From: Promicromonospora citrea
GTDB taxonomy: Bacteria; Actinomycetota; Actinomycetes; Actinomycetales; Cellulomonadaceae
Direction: 5' to 3'
DNA length: 64,000 nucleotides
Assembly (NCBI RefSeq): GCF_013004695.1
Contig: NZ_JABEMG010000003.1
Location: 1 to 64,000, forward strand
Shown: piece after piece, positions 51,313 to 59,330 of the stretch
How the letters are laid out: every line of letters starts with the position of its first letter
How positions within the stretch are numbered: the stretch's first letter is position 1
Translations under genes and position numbers: made by a program
The notes under the pieces: model-generated
What the model saw: the letters and a program-made list of their open reading frames with translations, nothing else
Told to the model about the DNA's origin: nothing
Databases searched by the model: none

Positions 51313-52904
51313 GCGACCTGCACACCCTCGGCCGGTGGCCGCGCGACCGTGCGCTCGCCACGCCCGGCCGCGTGGCCGTGGACGACCGCGGCGTCACCCT
51401 GACCTACCGCGCGCTCGAGGACCGCGCGACGGCGCTCGCCGCCCGGTTCCGTGCCGCCGGGTACGGCGTGGGCGACCGCGTCGCGACCGTGACGGGCAAC
51501 AGCTCCGACCAGGTCGTCCTGTTCTTCGCGTGCGCCAAGGCGGGGCTGGTGCTCGCGCCGCTGTCGTGGCGGCTGTCCCCGCACGAGCTCGCGGCGCAGC
51601 TCGAGCAGGCCGACCCGGCGCTCGTGCTGGTCGACCAGGAGTGCGGCACGCTCGCGGAGGCGGCGCTCGAGCGGCTGCCGGTCGCGCCGTCGCGCACGGC
51701 GCTCGGCCCGCACGGCGTCGAGGCGCGCGTGCCCGCCCCCACGCGCCGACGCCTCACCGACCAGCCGCCGCCGCAGCGCGCGGTGCGCGACGACGACCCG
51801 CTGCTGCTCGTCTTCACGTCCGGCACGGGCGGCCGCTCGCGCGGCGCGCTGCTCACGCACGCGAGCTGCTTCTGGACCAACCTGTCCCTGTCCCGCACTG
51901 TCGAGCTGACCAGCGTCGACGTGGTGCTGTCCGTGCTGCCGCAGTACCACGTGGGCGGCTGGAACATCCAGCCGCTGCTGGCCTGGTGGACGGGCGCGAC
52001 GGTGGTGCTGGAGCGCACGTTCGAGCCCGAGCGGGTGCTGCGCCTGGTCGCCGACCGGCGGGTCACCACGATGATGGGCGTGCCCACCACCTACCTGCTG
52101 CTCGCCGAGCACCCGGGCTTCGCGGAGGCCGACCTGGGCTCGCTGCGGCACGCGGTGGTCGGCGGCGCGCCGATGCCCGAGCCGCTGCTGCGCGCGTGGC
52201 ACCGCCGGGGCGTGGCGCTCACGCAGGGCTACGGCCTCACCGAGGCGGGCCCCAACGTCCTGTGCCTGCCCGACGACGCGGCGCGCGACCGCGTCGGCTC
52301 CGCCGGGGTGCCCTACCCGCACGTCGAGGTCGCGGTGGCCGACCCGGTGACGGGCGAGCACCTCGACGGCCCGGCGACCGGTGAGCTGCTGGTGCGCGGG
52401 CCGAGCGTGTTCGCCGGCTACTTCCGCGAGCCCGAGGCGACGGCGGCGACCTTCGCGCGCGGCTGGCTGCGCACCGGCGACCTCGTGGAGCGCGACGCCG
52501 ACGGGTACTACCGGGTGGTCGACCGGCTCAAGGACGTGTTCATCAGCGGGGGCGAGAACGTCACGCCCGCGGAGGTCGAGGCCGTGCTGCGGCGGCACCC
52601 CGCGGTGGCGGACGCCGCCGTCGTCGGCGTGCCGGACGAGCGCTGGGGCGAGGTGGGCCACGCCTTCGTGGTGCCGCGCGGCGGCCGGCTCACGGACGCC
52701 GAGGACCTGGCGGAGTTCTGCCGCCGTGAGCTGGCGGGGTACAAGGTGCCGCGGCACTTCGAGCTCGTCCCGGACCTGCCCCGCTCGTCCCTGGACAAGG
52801 TGGTGCGCTCGGCGCTCGCCCCGCGGGCGGGCGGACCCGACAGCGGCCCCGGAACCGACCAGCACGCACGCCCTCTCGACGCACGCCTCAAGGAGACCCG
52901 GTGA
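51309..52904 (+). CDS. AMP-dependent acyl-CoA synthetase/ligase
   Basis: 531 residues. ANL-superfamily motifs are seen: P-loop-like LLLVFTSGTGGRSRGALLTH, QGYGLTEAGPNVL (A5), YRVVDRLKDVFISGGENVTPAEVE (hinge, A8) and SSLDKVVRSAL with the catalytic Lys (A10). It activates a carboxylic acid to its CoA ester through an adenylate. The style is that of medium/long-chain or aromatic acid CoA ligases such as FadD-like and OSB-like enzymes. Encoded inside the importer operon, it probably traps the imported acid. Confidence 0.9.
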   Translation: MSDLHTLGRWPRDRALATPGRVAVDDRGVTLTYRALEDRATALAARFRAAGYGVGDRVATVTGNSSDQVVLFFACAKAGLVLAPLSWRLSPHELAAQLEQADPALVLVDQECGTLAEAALERLPVAPSRTALGPHGVEARVPAPTRRRLTDQPPPQRAVRDDDPLLLVFTSGTGGRSRGALLTHASCFWTNLSLSRTVELTSVDVVLSVLPQYHVGGWNIQPLLAWWTGATVVLERTFEPERVLRLVADRRVTTMMGVPTTYLLLAEHPGFAEADLGSLRHAVVGGAPMPEPLLRAWHRRGVALTQGYGLTEAGPNVLCLPDDAARDRVGSAGVPYPHVEVAVADPVTGEHLDGPATGELLVRGPSVFAGYFREPEATAATFARGWLRTGDLVERDADGYYRVVDRLKDVFISGGENVTPAEVEAVLRRHPAVADAAVVGVPDERWGEVGHAFVVPRGGRLTDAEDLAEFCRRELAGYKVPRHFELVPDLPRSSLDKVVRSALAPRAGGPDSGPGTDQHARPLDARLKETR

Positions 52905-53608
52905 GCATCACGTCCCAGCCCGGTGAGACCGAGCAGTCCGAGCAGCAGCCCGAGCAGCAGCCCGAGCAGCAGCCCGGCGGCCCCGCCCGGATGACCAAGG
53001 GCGAGCGCACCCGCGCGCGGATCCTCGCCGCCGCCGAGCAGGTGTTCGCCGAGCTCGGCTTCCACGACGCCTCGATCGTCAAGATCACCGAGGCGGCCGG
53101 GGTCGGCCAGGGCACGTTCTACCTCTACTTCGCGTCGAAGATCGAGGTGTTCGACGAGGTGGTCGAGGACCTCAACCGGCGCGTGCGGCACGCGATGATC
53201 GAGGCGTCCTCGCAGGCGGGCACCCGCATCGAGGCGGAGCGCGCGGGCTTCCGCGCGTTCTTCGAGTTCACTGCCCGGCACCCGGCGCTGTACCGGATCG
53301 TGCGGCAGGCGGAGTTCGTGTCGCCCGGCGCGCTGCGCCTGCACTACACGCGCATCGTCGAGGGTTACCGCGAGGGGCTCGCGAAGGCGCAGCAGGCGGG
53401 GGAGGTCGGCGACATCGACCCGGAGGTCGCGGCCTGGGCGCTCATGGGCATCGGCGAGATCGTCGGCATGCGCTGGGTGCTGTGGGGGCCGGACGTCGCG
53501 CCCGGCGGCCCGACGTCCGCCGTGCCACCCGAGGTGTTCGAGCAGGCCATGCGGTTCATCGAGCGGGCGCTGGCGCCCGGCGGCCACGAGGGGGAGGTGG
53601 GCCCGTGA
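52901..53608 (+). CDS. TetR-family regulator of the importer operon
   Basis: 235 residues from a GTG overlapping the ligase stop. A Gln/Pro/Glu-rich tail encoded by short repeats (EQQPEQQPEQQPGG) precedes the TetR helix-turn-helix: TRARILAAAEQVFAELGFHDASI, VGQGTFYLYFASK. The C-terminal ligand domain is typical in length. An ATG at the Met-Thr-Lys of RMTKGERTRARI would give a shorter form. It likely represses the operon and the divergent esterase through the paired ACCTGAATC operators, perhaps with an acyl-CoA as inducer. Confidence 0.88.
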   Translation: MSITSQPGETEQSEQQPEQQPEQQPGGPARMTKGERTRARILAAAEQVFAELGFHDASIVKITEAAGVGQGTFYLYFASKIEVFDEVVEDLNRRVRHAMIEASSQAGTRIEAERAGFRAFFEFTARHPALYRIVRQAEFVSPGALRLHYTRIVEGYREGLAKAQQAGEVGDIDPEVAAWALMGIGEIVGMRWVLWGPDVAPGGPTSAVPPEVFEQAMRFIERALAPGGHEGEVGP

Positions 53609-54543
53609 GCGTCGTCGACCAGGTGGAGGCCGCCGGATCGCACACGTACGCGACGCACGACGTGCCGGTCGCCGGGGGGACGCTGCGCGTCGGCGTCTGG
53701 GAGCCCGTGGGGCCGCTCGCGACAGGTCCGGACGGCGCGCCGCTGCCCTCCGTCGTGCTGGTGCACGGCATCACGGCCTCGCACCGCGCGTGGCCCGCCG
53801 TCGTCGCCGCGCTGGCGGGGCGGCGCGTGGTCGCCCCCGACCTGCGCGGGCGCGGCCGCAGCAACCACCTGCCCGGCCCGTACGGCATGGCCGCGCACGC
53901 CGACGACGTCGCCGCGGTGGTCCGTGCGCTCGCGGGCGGGCCCGCCGTCGTGGTGGGGCACTCGATGGGCGGGTTCGTCTCCCTGGTGCTGACGCACCGG
54001 CACCCGGGTCTCGTGGCCCGGCTCGTGCTCGTGGACGGCGGTCTGCCCATCCCGCTGCCGCCGGGCGTGCCCGCCGACGCGACGCCCGAGGAGCTGGTGG
54101 GCGCCCTGCTCGGGCCCGCCCTGGAGCGGCTGGGGCAGACGTTCGCCGGGCCGCAGGCGTACCGGGAGTTCTGGCGGGCCCACCCGGCCTTCGCGCGGTG
54201 GAGCCCCGTGGTGGAGCAGTACGTCGACTACGACCTCACCGCGGAGGGTCGCCCGGCGACGTCGGCCGACGCCGTGGCCGCCGACTCGGTCGACTCGGCC
54301 CGGGGCGAGGCGCTGCCCGCGGCGCTCGCCTGGGCCGCCGAGAACGACCTGCCGGTCACCTTCCTGCGTGCGCCGCGCGGCCTGCTCGACCAGCCGGGCG
54401 GCATGTACCCGGCCGACGCCGTCGCCGCGTGGGAGCGCCACCTGCCGCGGCTGGCGGCCCGTGACGTGCCGGACGTGAACCACTACACGATCATCATGGC
54501 CGAGCCGGGCGTCTCGGCGGTCGCGGCGGCTGTGACCGGCTGA
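53605..54543 (+). CDS. alpha/beta hydrolase
   Basis: 312 residues, GTG start overlapping the TetR stop. The fold markers are VVLVHGITASHRAWPAV (oxyanion HG), APDLRGRGRS, the nucleophile elbow VVGHSMGGFVS (Ser), and a late VNHYTIIM with the catalytic His. No signal peptide is seen, so it acts inside the cell. It is last in the eight-gene operon. An intracellular ester or oligomer hydrolase acting on the imported compound fits the setting, but the substrate is unproven. Confidence 0.85.
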   Translation: MSVVDQVEAAGSHTYATHDVPVAGGTLRVGVWEPVGPLATGPDGAPLPSVVLVHGITASHRAWPAVVAALAGRRVVAPDLRGRGRSNHLPGPYGMAAHADDVAAVVRALAGGPAVVVGHSMGGFVSLVLTHRHPGLVARLVLVDGGLPIPLPPGVPADATPEELVGALLGPALERLGQTFAGPQAYREFWRAHPAFARWSPVVEQYVDYDLTAEGRPATSADAVAADSVDSARGEALPAALAWAAENDLPVTFLRAPRGLLDQPGGMYPADAVAAWERHLPRLAARDVPDVNHYTIIMAEPGVSAVAAAVTG

Positions 54544-54546
54544 GCC

Positions 54547-55473
54547 TCAGCCTGCGTCCCCCACCCCGAGCATCTGGTCGCGCCGCCTGCCCATCTCCTC
54601 GCGCAGGGCCTGCACCACGGCGGCGACGGCGGGCCGCCGCCACGACTCGCCGCGGACCACGGCCCAGTACGGCAGCCGCTCGGTGACCTCGTCGGGCAGG
54701 AGGCGCACGAGGTCCGGGTGGCGGTCGGCCATGAAGCAGGGCAGGAACCCCAGCCCCGCGCCCGCGCGCGTGGCCTCGACGTGCACGAAGACGTTCGTCG
54801 AGGCCAGCGCGTCCTGCATGCCCGGGACGAGGCGCCGCGGCACGTCCAGGTCGTTGACCTGCAGCATCGAGTCGACGAAGTAGACGAGCCCGTGCCGGGA
54901 CAGCTCGGCGACGCTCGTCGGCGTGCCCTGCCGCTCCAGGTAGTCGCGCGCGCCGTACATGCCCAGCACGTACTCGCCCAGCCGCAGGGCCTTCGCCTGC
55001 TGCACCTTCGGCTCCCCGACGACGACGTCGATGTCCACCCCCGAGCGGTGGTGCGTCGCCACGCGCGTGACGGTGACGAGCTCGACGGACAGCTCCGGGT
55101 GGTCGCGGCGCAGGCGCGCGATGGCGGGGGAGGCGACGTACGCGCTGAACCCGTCGGTCGCCGTCATGCGCACGACGCCGGCGACCGGGTCAGCCTCGGC
55201 GTCGCCCGCGACGAGGCGCGCCACCGCCTCCGACACGGCCTCGCCCGCGCGGGCAGCGCGGCGGCCGAGGGCCGTCAGCTCCCACCCGTCCGCACCACGC
55301 ACCAGGAGCTTGCCGCCGAGCGCGCGCTCGAGCGCCGCGATGTTGCGGGCCACGGTCGTGTGGTTGACGCCGAGGGCCTGCGCCGCCGTCGTCCAGCGCC
55401 CGGTGCGGGCCACCTCGAGGAGCACCAGGAGCTGGTCGGCCACCTGGCCGGGCGGGTCGGTGCGGGCGGGCAT
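54547..55473 (-). CDS. LysR-family transcriptional regulator
   Basis: 308 residues from the ATG at 55473; the frame is open further upstream without start signals. The N-terminal winged helix reads QLLVLLEVARTGRWTTAAQALGVNHTTVARNIAALERALG. The substrate-binding domain (about 90-300) has two alpha/beta lobes (VRMTATDGFSAYVASPAIARL, DIDVVVGEPK). It is divergent from the MHS transporter and ketone-body genes, the classic LysR position, and probably activates them on sensing 3-hydroxybutyrate or acetoacetate. A 16-bp palindrome lies 23 bp from its start. Confidence 0.88.
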   Translation of the reverse strand: MPARTDPPGQVADQLLVLLEVARTGRWTTAAQALGVNHTTVARNIAALERALGGKLLVRGADGWELTALGRRAARAGEAVSEAVARLVAGDAEADPVAGVVRMTATDGFSAYVASPAIARLRRDHPELSVELVTVTRVATHHRSGVDIDVVVGEPKVQQAKALRLGEYVLGMYGARDYLERQGTPTSVAELSRHGLVYFVDSMLQVNDLDVPRRLVPGMQDALASTNVFVHVEATRAGAGLGFLPCFMADRHPDLVRLLPDEVTERLPYWAVVRGESWRRPAVAAVVQALREEMGRRRDQMLGVGDAG

Positions 55474-55495
55474 GCGGCGACCGTACCAAGCCACG

Positions 55496-55511
55496 TGTGC
55501 ATCCGTGCACA
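55496..55511. promoter_or_regulatory. palindromic operator candidate between LysR gene and MHS transporter
   Basis: TGTGCA-TCCG-TGCACA is a perfect inverted repeat in the 155-bp divergent region 55474-55628. Its position suits a LysR recognition site, although the T-N11-A spacing is not exact. Confidence 0.45.
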
Positions 55512-55628
55512 TCGGGTCTGCCCATCTCGTCATTGCTGCGCACACCCGCTGCCGGGAACACTCGGGCTGTCCACGGCGGCGAGCCGCTCGCCGCCCTCGT
55601 GTCAGAGTCGACACCTAGGAGCCGCAGC

Positions 55629-56990
55629 ATGTCTGCCCCACAGACCCCCGCACCGGCGGACCGGTCGCTGATCCGGCGCATCGTCGCCGCCTCGATGGCC
55701 GGCACCGTCGTCGAGTGGTACGACTTCTTCCTCTACGCGACCGCCGCGGCGCTCGTGTTCAACAAGGTGCTCATGCCCGAGACGGGCAACGCCTACGACG
55801 CGATCATCGCGGCGTTCGTGACCTACGCCGTCGGGTTCGTCGCGCGACCGCTCGGCGGCGTGATCTTCGGCCACCTGGGCGACAAGCTCGGCCGCAAGCA
55901 CACCCTGCAGCTCACCATCCTGCTGATCGGCGCCGCGACGGTGCTCATGGGCTGCCTGCCGACGTTCCAGCAGGTGGGCTTCGTCGCGCCGGCGCTCCTC
56001 GTCGTCCTGCGCTTCGTGCAGGGGGTCGCGCTGGGCGGGGAGTGGGGCGGCGCCGTGCTGCTCGTGGCCGAGCACAGCCGCGACGACGAGCGGGCGCGCT
56101 GGACCGCGTGGCCGCAGGCCGGCGTCCCGGTGGGCAACCTGCTGGCGACCGTCGTGCTCTACGCCATGTCCGGCCTGCTGACCGACGCCGCGTTCCTCGC
56201 CTGGGGCTGGCGCGTCGCGTTCTGGCTGTCCGCCGTCGTCATCGTCGTGGGCTACTACGTGCGCACCCGGGTCTCCGACGCGCCCATCTACGAGGAGGCG
56301 AAGGCCGAGATCGACGAGGGCGCCGCGGGCTACGGCGTGCTCGAGGTGGTCCGGCGTTACCCGCGCGGCGTGCTCACCGGCATGGGCCTGCGGTTCGCCG
56401 AGAACATCCTGTACTACCTGGTGGTCAGCTTCTCGATCGTCTACCTCGGCACCGCGCTCGGCATGGACACCACGCGCATCCTCGGCGTGGTCGCCACGGC
56501 GCACGCCTTCCACTTCGTCGTGATCCTCGTCGTGGGCCGGCTCGCCGACCGGGTCGGCCGCAAGCCGCTCTACGTCGCGGGCGCCGTGCTCGGCGCGACC
56601 TGGTGCTGGTTCGCCTTCCCGGCGATGGACACGAAGAACTCCTGGGTCATCCTCGGTGTCCTGGCGGCCGGGCTGCTCTTCCACGCCCTCATGTACGCGG
56701 TGCAGCCCGCGATCATGGCCGAGATGTTCCCGACCCGGATGCGCTACTCCGGGGTCTCGATCAGCTACCAGGTGACCTCGATCGTCGCGGGCTCGCTCGC
56801 GCCGATCCTCGCCACCACCTGGCTCAAGGACACCGGCTCGTGGTGGCCCACCGCCGTCTACATGGCCGTGGCCGCCCTCATCACCCTCGTCGCGGCGCTC
56901 GCGCTGCGGGAGACCAAGGGCGCGTCGCTGCACGCGCTGGACGCCGAGGACCAGGCGCGCGAGCAGACGACGGCGGGAGGCAGGGCATGA
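55629..56990 (+). CDS. MFS metabolite:H+ symporter (MHS family)
   Basis: 453 residues from an ATG with TAGGAG upstream; twelve hydrophobic helices. The MHS start AASMAGTVVEWYDFFLYATAAALVF, the loop motif GHLGDKLGRKHTL and its echo RLADRVGRKPLY between helices 8 and 9, and VQGVALGGEWGGAVLLVAEH are all typical. MHS proteins carry carboxylates such as shikimate, citrate, proline or ketoglutarate with protons. Encoded with 3-hydroxybutyrate dehydrogenase and CoA transferase, it most likely imports 3-hydroxybutyrate or acetoacetate. The stop overlaps the next start by 4 bp. Confidence 0.88.
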   Translation: MSAPQTPAPADRSLIRRIVAASMAGTVVEWYDFFLYATAAALVFNKVLMPETGNAYDAIIAAFVTYAVGFVARPLGGVIFGHLGDKLGRKHTLQLTILLIGAATVLMGCLPTFQQVGFVAPALLVVLRFVQGVALGGEWGGAVLLVAEHSRDDERARWTAWPQAGVPVGNLLATVVLYAMSGLLTDAAFLAWGWRVAFWLSAVVIVVGYYVRTRVSDAPIYEEAKAEIDEGAAGYGVLEVVRRYPRGVLTGMGLRFAENILYYLVVSFSIVYLGTALGMDTTRILGVVATAHAFHFVVILVVGRLADRVGRKPLYVAGAVLGATWCWFAFPAMDTKNSWVILGVLAAGLLFHALMYAVQPAIMAEMFPTRMRYSGVSISYQVTSIVAGSLAPILATTWLKDTGSWWPTAVYMAVAALITLVAALALRETKGASLHALDAEDQAREQTTAGGRA

Positions 56991-57751
56991 GCGGGCAGGA
57001 GACGAGCGCGTCCCTCGCGGGGCGCCGGGCGCTGGTCACGGGCGGAGCGAGCGGCATCGGCGCGGCCTGCGCGCGCGAGCTGGCCGCCCGGGGCGCGCAC
57101 GTGGTGGTCGCGGACCGCGACGGCGACGGCGCGCACGCGGTGGCCGAGGACGTGGGCGGCGAGGCGTGGGTCGTGGACCTGTCCGACACGCGGGCGCTCG
57201 ACGACCTGCGGCTCGACACGGACGTGCTCGTGAACAACGCGGGCATCCAGCGGGTGAGCCCGCTCCAGGACTTCGTGCCCGACGACTTCCGCCTCGTGCA
57301 CCGGATCATGCTGGAGGCGCCGTTCCTGCTGGTGCGCGCCGTGCTGCCCGGCATGTACGAGCGGGGCTGGGGGCGGGTGGTCAACATCTCGTCGGTGCAC
57401 GGGCTGGTGGCGTCGCCGTTCAAGTCGGCATACGTGTCGGCCAAGCACGGGCTCGAGGGACTGTCCAAGGTGACGGCGCTCGAGGGCGGCGAGCACGGCG
57501 TCACCAGCGTGTGCGTCAACCCGGGGTACGTGCGCACACCGCTCGTGGAGAAGCAGATGGCCGAGCAGGCGCGCGTGCACGGCATCCCGGAGGCCGAGGT
57601 GCTGGCCCGGGTCATGCTCGCCGAGTCCGCGGTGAAGCGGCTGGTGGAACCGCACGAGGTGGCCGCGCTGGTGGGCTGGCTCACCGGCCCGGACGCGGCG
57701 ATGGTGTCCGGCGCGTCCTGGACCATCGACGGCGGCTGGAGCGCACGATGA
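56987..57751 (+). CDS. 3-hydroxybutyrate dehydrogenase (SDR family)
   Basis: 254 residues. SDR motifs: ALVTGGASGIG (NAD-binding TGxxxGxG), LVNNAGIQ, and the catalytic Ser with SAYVSAKHG (Tyr and Lys). The segments KVTALEGGEHGVTSVCVNPG and YVRTPLVEKQ resemble bacterial D-3-hydroxybutyrate dehydrogenases more than FabG. It would oxidise 3-hydroxybutyrate to acetoacetate with NAD+. The gene overlaps the transporter gene and precedes the two CoA-transferase subunits, a context that supports the call. Confidence 0.85.
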   Translation: MSGQETSASLAGRRALVTGGASGIGAACARELAARGAHVVVADRDGDGAHAVAEDVGGEAWVVDLSDTRALDDLRLDTDVLVNNAGIQRVSPLQDFVPDDFRLVHRIMLEAPFLLVRAVLPGMYERGWGRVVNISSVHGLVASPFKSAYVSAKHGLEGLSKVTALEGGEHGVTSVCVNPGYVRTPLVEKQMAEQARVHGIPEAEVLARVMLAESAVKRLVEPHEVAALVGWLTGPDAAMVSGASWTIDGGWSAR

Positions 57752-57818
57752 CCCGGGGCGCCCGGGGTGTGACACTGGCACAGGGCACGACCTGCCGGGA
57801 CCGACGAAGGAGTCAAGG

Positions 57819-58625
57819 ATGACTGGAGCACGCACCGGGTTCGACAAGGTGGTCGCGAGCGCGGCCGAGGCGGTGGCCGACATCCCCGACGGCGCCTCGC
57901 TCGCCGTGGGCGGCTTCGGGCTGTGCGGCAACCCGATCGCGCTGATCGAGGCCCTGCTCGAGCAGGGCACCACCGACCTGTCGGTGGTGAGCAACAACTG
58001 CGGTGTCGACGACTGGGGCCTCGGCGTGCTGCTGGGCGCCCACCGGATCGCGAAGATGACCAGCTCGTACGTCGGCGAGAACAAGGAGTTCGAGCGCCAG
58101 TTCCTCTCCGGTGAGCTCGAGCTCGAGCTCACGCCCCAGGGGACGCTCGCCGAGAAGCTGCGCGCCGGCGGCGCGGGCATCGCGGCCTTCTTCACGCGCA
58201 CGGGCGTCGGCACCCAGGTCGCCGACGGCGGCCTGCCGCGCCGGTACGACGGCTCGGGCGGCGTCGCCGTCGCCTCGCCGCCCAAGGAGGTGCGCACGTT
58301 CGGCGACGGCGGCGAGTACGTGCTCGAGGAGGCCATCACCACCGACTTCGCGCTCGTGCACGCCCTGCGCGGTGACCGGCACGGCAACCTCGTGTTCAAC
58401 AAGTCGGCGCGCAACTTCTCGCCGCTCGCCGCGATGGCGGGGCGCGTGTGCATCGCCCAGGTCGAGGAGCTCGTCGAGCCGGGGGAGATCGACCCCGACA
58501 CCGTGCACCTGCCGGGCGTGTACGTGCACCGCGTGGTGCACGTCGGCACCGACATCGAGAAGCGGATCGAGCGGCGGACCGTGGCGCAGGCGCCGTCGTC
58601 GTCGGCCGGGACGAAGGGGGCCTGA
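57819..58625 (+). CDS. scoA: 3-oxoacid CoA-transferase subunit A
   Basis: 268 residues from an ATG with GAAGGAG upstream. The family I CoA-transferase alpha subunit is recognised by SLAVGGFGLCGNPIALIEAL, VVSNNCGVDDWGLGVLL and GDRHGNLVFNKSARNFSP. It works with subunit B to move CoA from succinyl-CoA to acetoacetate, giving acetoacetyl-CoA. It follows the dehydrogenase by 67 bp and is 3 bp from subunit B. It might instead accept adipate-type oxoacids, but the operon favours acetoacetate. Confidence 0.9.
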   Translation: MTGARTGFDKVVASAAEAVADIPDGASLAVGGFGLCGNPIALIEALLEQGTTDLSVVSNNCGVDDWGLGVLLGAHRIAKMTSSYVGENKEFERQFLSGELELELTPQGTLAEKLRAGGAGIAAFFTRTGVGTQVADGGLPRRYDGSGGVAVASPPKEVRTFGDGGEYVLEEAITTDFALVHALRGDRHGNLVFNKSARNFSPLAAMAGRVCIAQVEELVEPGEIDPDTVHLPGVYVHRVVHVGTDIEKRIERRTVAQAPSSSAGTKGA

Positions 58626-58628
58626 ACC

Positions 58629-59279
58629 ATGGCACTGACGCGACAGGAGATGGCCGCGCGCGCCGCGCGCGAGCTGGCGGACGGCATGTACGTGAACCTG
58701 GGCATCGGGCTGCCCACGCTCGTGCCGAACTACGTGCCCGAGGGCAGGCACCTGGTGCTGCAGTCGGAGAACGGCATCCTCGGCGTGGGCCCGTACCCCG
58801 CGGAGGACGCCGTCGACCCCGACCTCATCAACGCGGGCAAGGAGACGGTGACGCTGCTGCCCGGCTCGTCGATCTTCGACTCGGCCACGTCGTTCGGCAT
58901 GATCCGCGGCGGCAAGATCGACGCGGCGATCCTCGGTGGCATGCAGGTCTCGGCCACGGGCGACCTGGCCAACTGGATGATCCCCGGCAAGATGGTCAAG
59001 GGCATGGGCGGCGCCATGGACCTGGTGCACGGTGCCGGCCGGGTCATCGTCCTCATGGAGCACGTGGCGCGCGACGGGTCGCCGAAGATCCTGCGCGAGT
59101 GCTCCCTGCCCCTGACCGGCAAGGGCGTGGTGAACCGGATCATCACCGACCTCGCGGTGCTCGACGTGACGCCGTCCGGCCTGGTGCTGCGCGAGCTCGC
59201 CCCCGGGGTGACGGCCGAGGAGGTCGTCGAGAAGACCGAGCCGGAGCTCGCCGTGGAGCTCGTCGAGCCCGTGGGCTGA
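58629..59279 (+). CDS. scoB: 3-oxoacid CoA-transferase subunit B
   Basis: 216 residues. [19 protein letters not shown] and the catalytic-Glu motif [13 protein letters not shown], where the Glu forms the CoA thioester, identify the beta subunit. [23 protein letters not shown] is also typical. It forms the active enzyme with ScoA. The two genes are nearly abutting and surely co-translated. A 51-bp gap with AAGGAGG leads to the thiolase gene. Confidence 0.92.
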   Translation: MALTRQEMAARAARELADGMYVNLGIGLPTLVPNYVPEGRHLVLQSENGILGVGPYPAEDAVDPDLINAGKETVTLLPGSSIFDSATSFGMIRGGKIDAAILGGMQVSATGDLANWMIPGKMVKGMGGAMDLVHGAGRVIVLMEHVARDGSPKILRECSLPLTGKGVVNRIITDLAVLDVTPSGLVLRELAPGVTAEEVVEKTEPELAVELVEPVG

Positions 59280-59330
59280 CTCGGGCTCAGGACGGCGGAT
59301 ACGCTGGGAAGAACGGCCGAAGGAGGTCTC

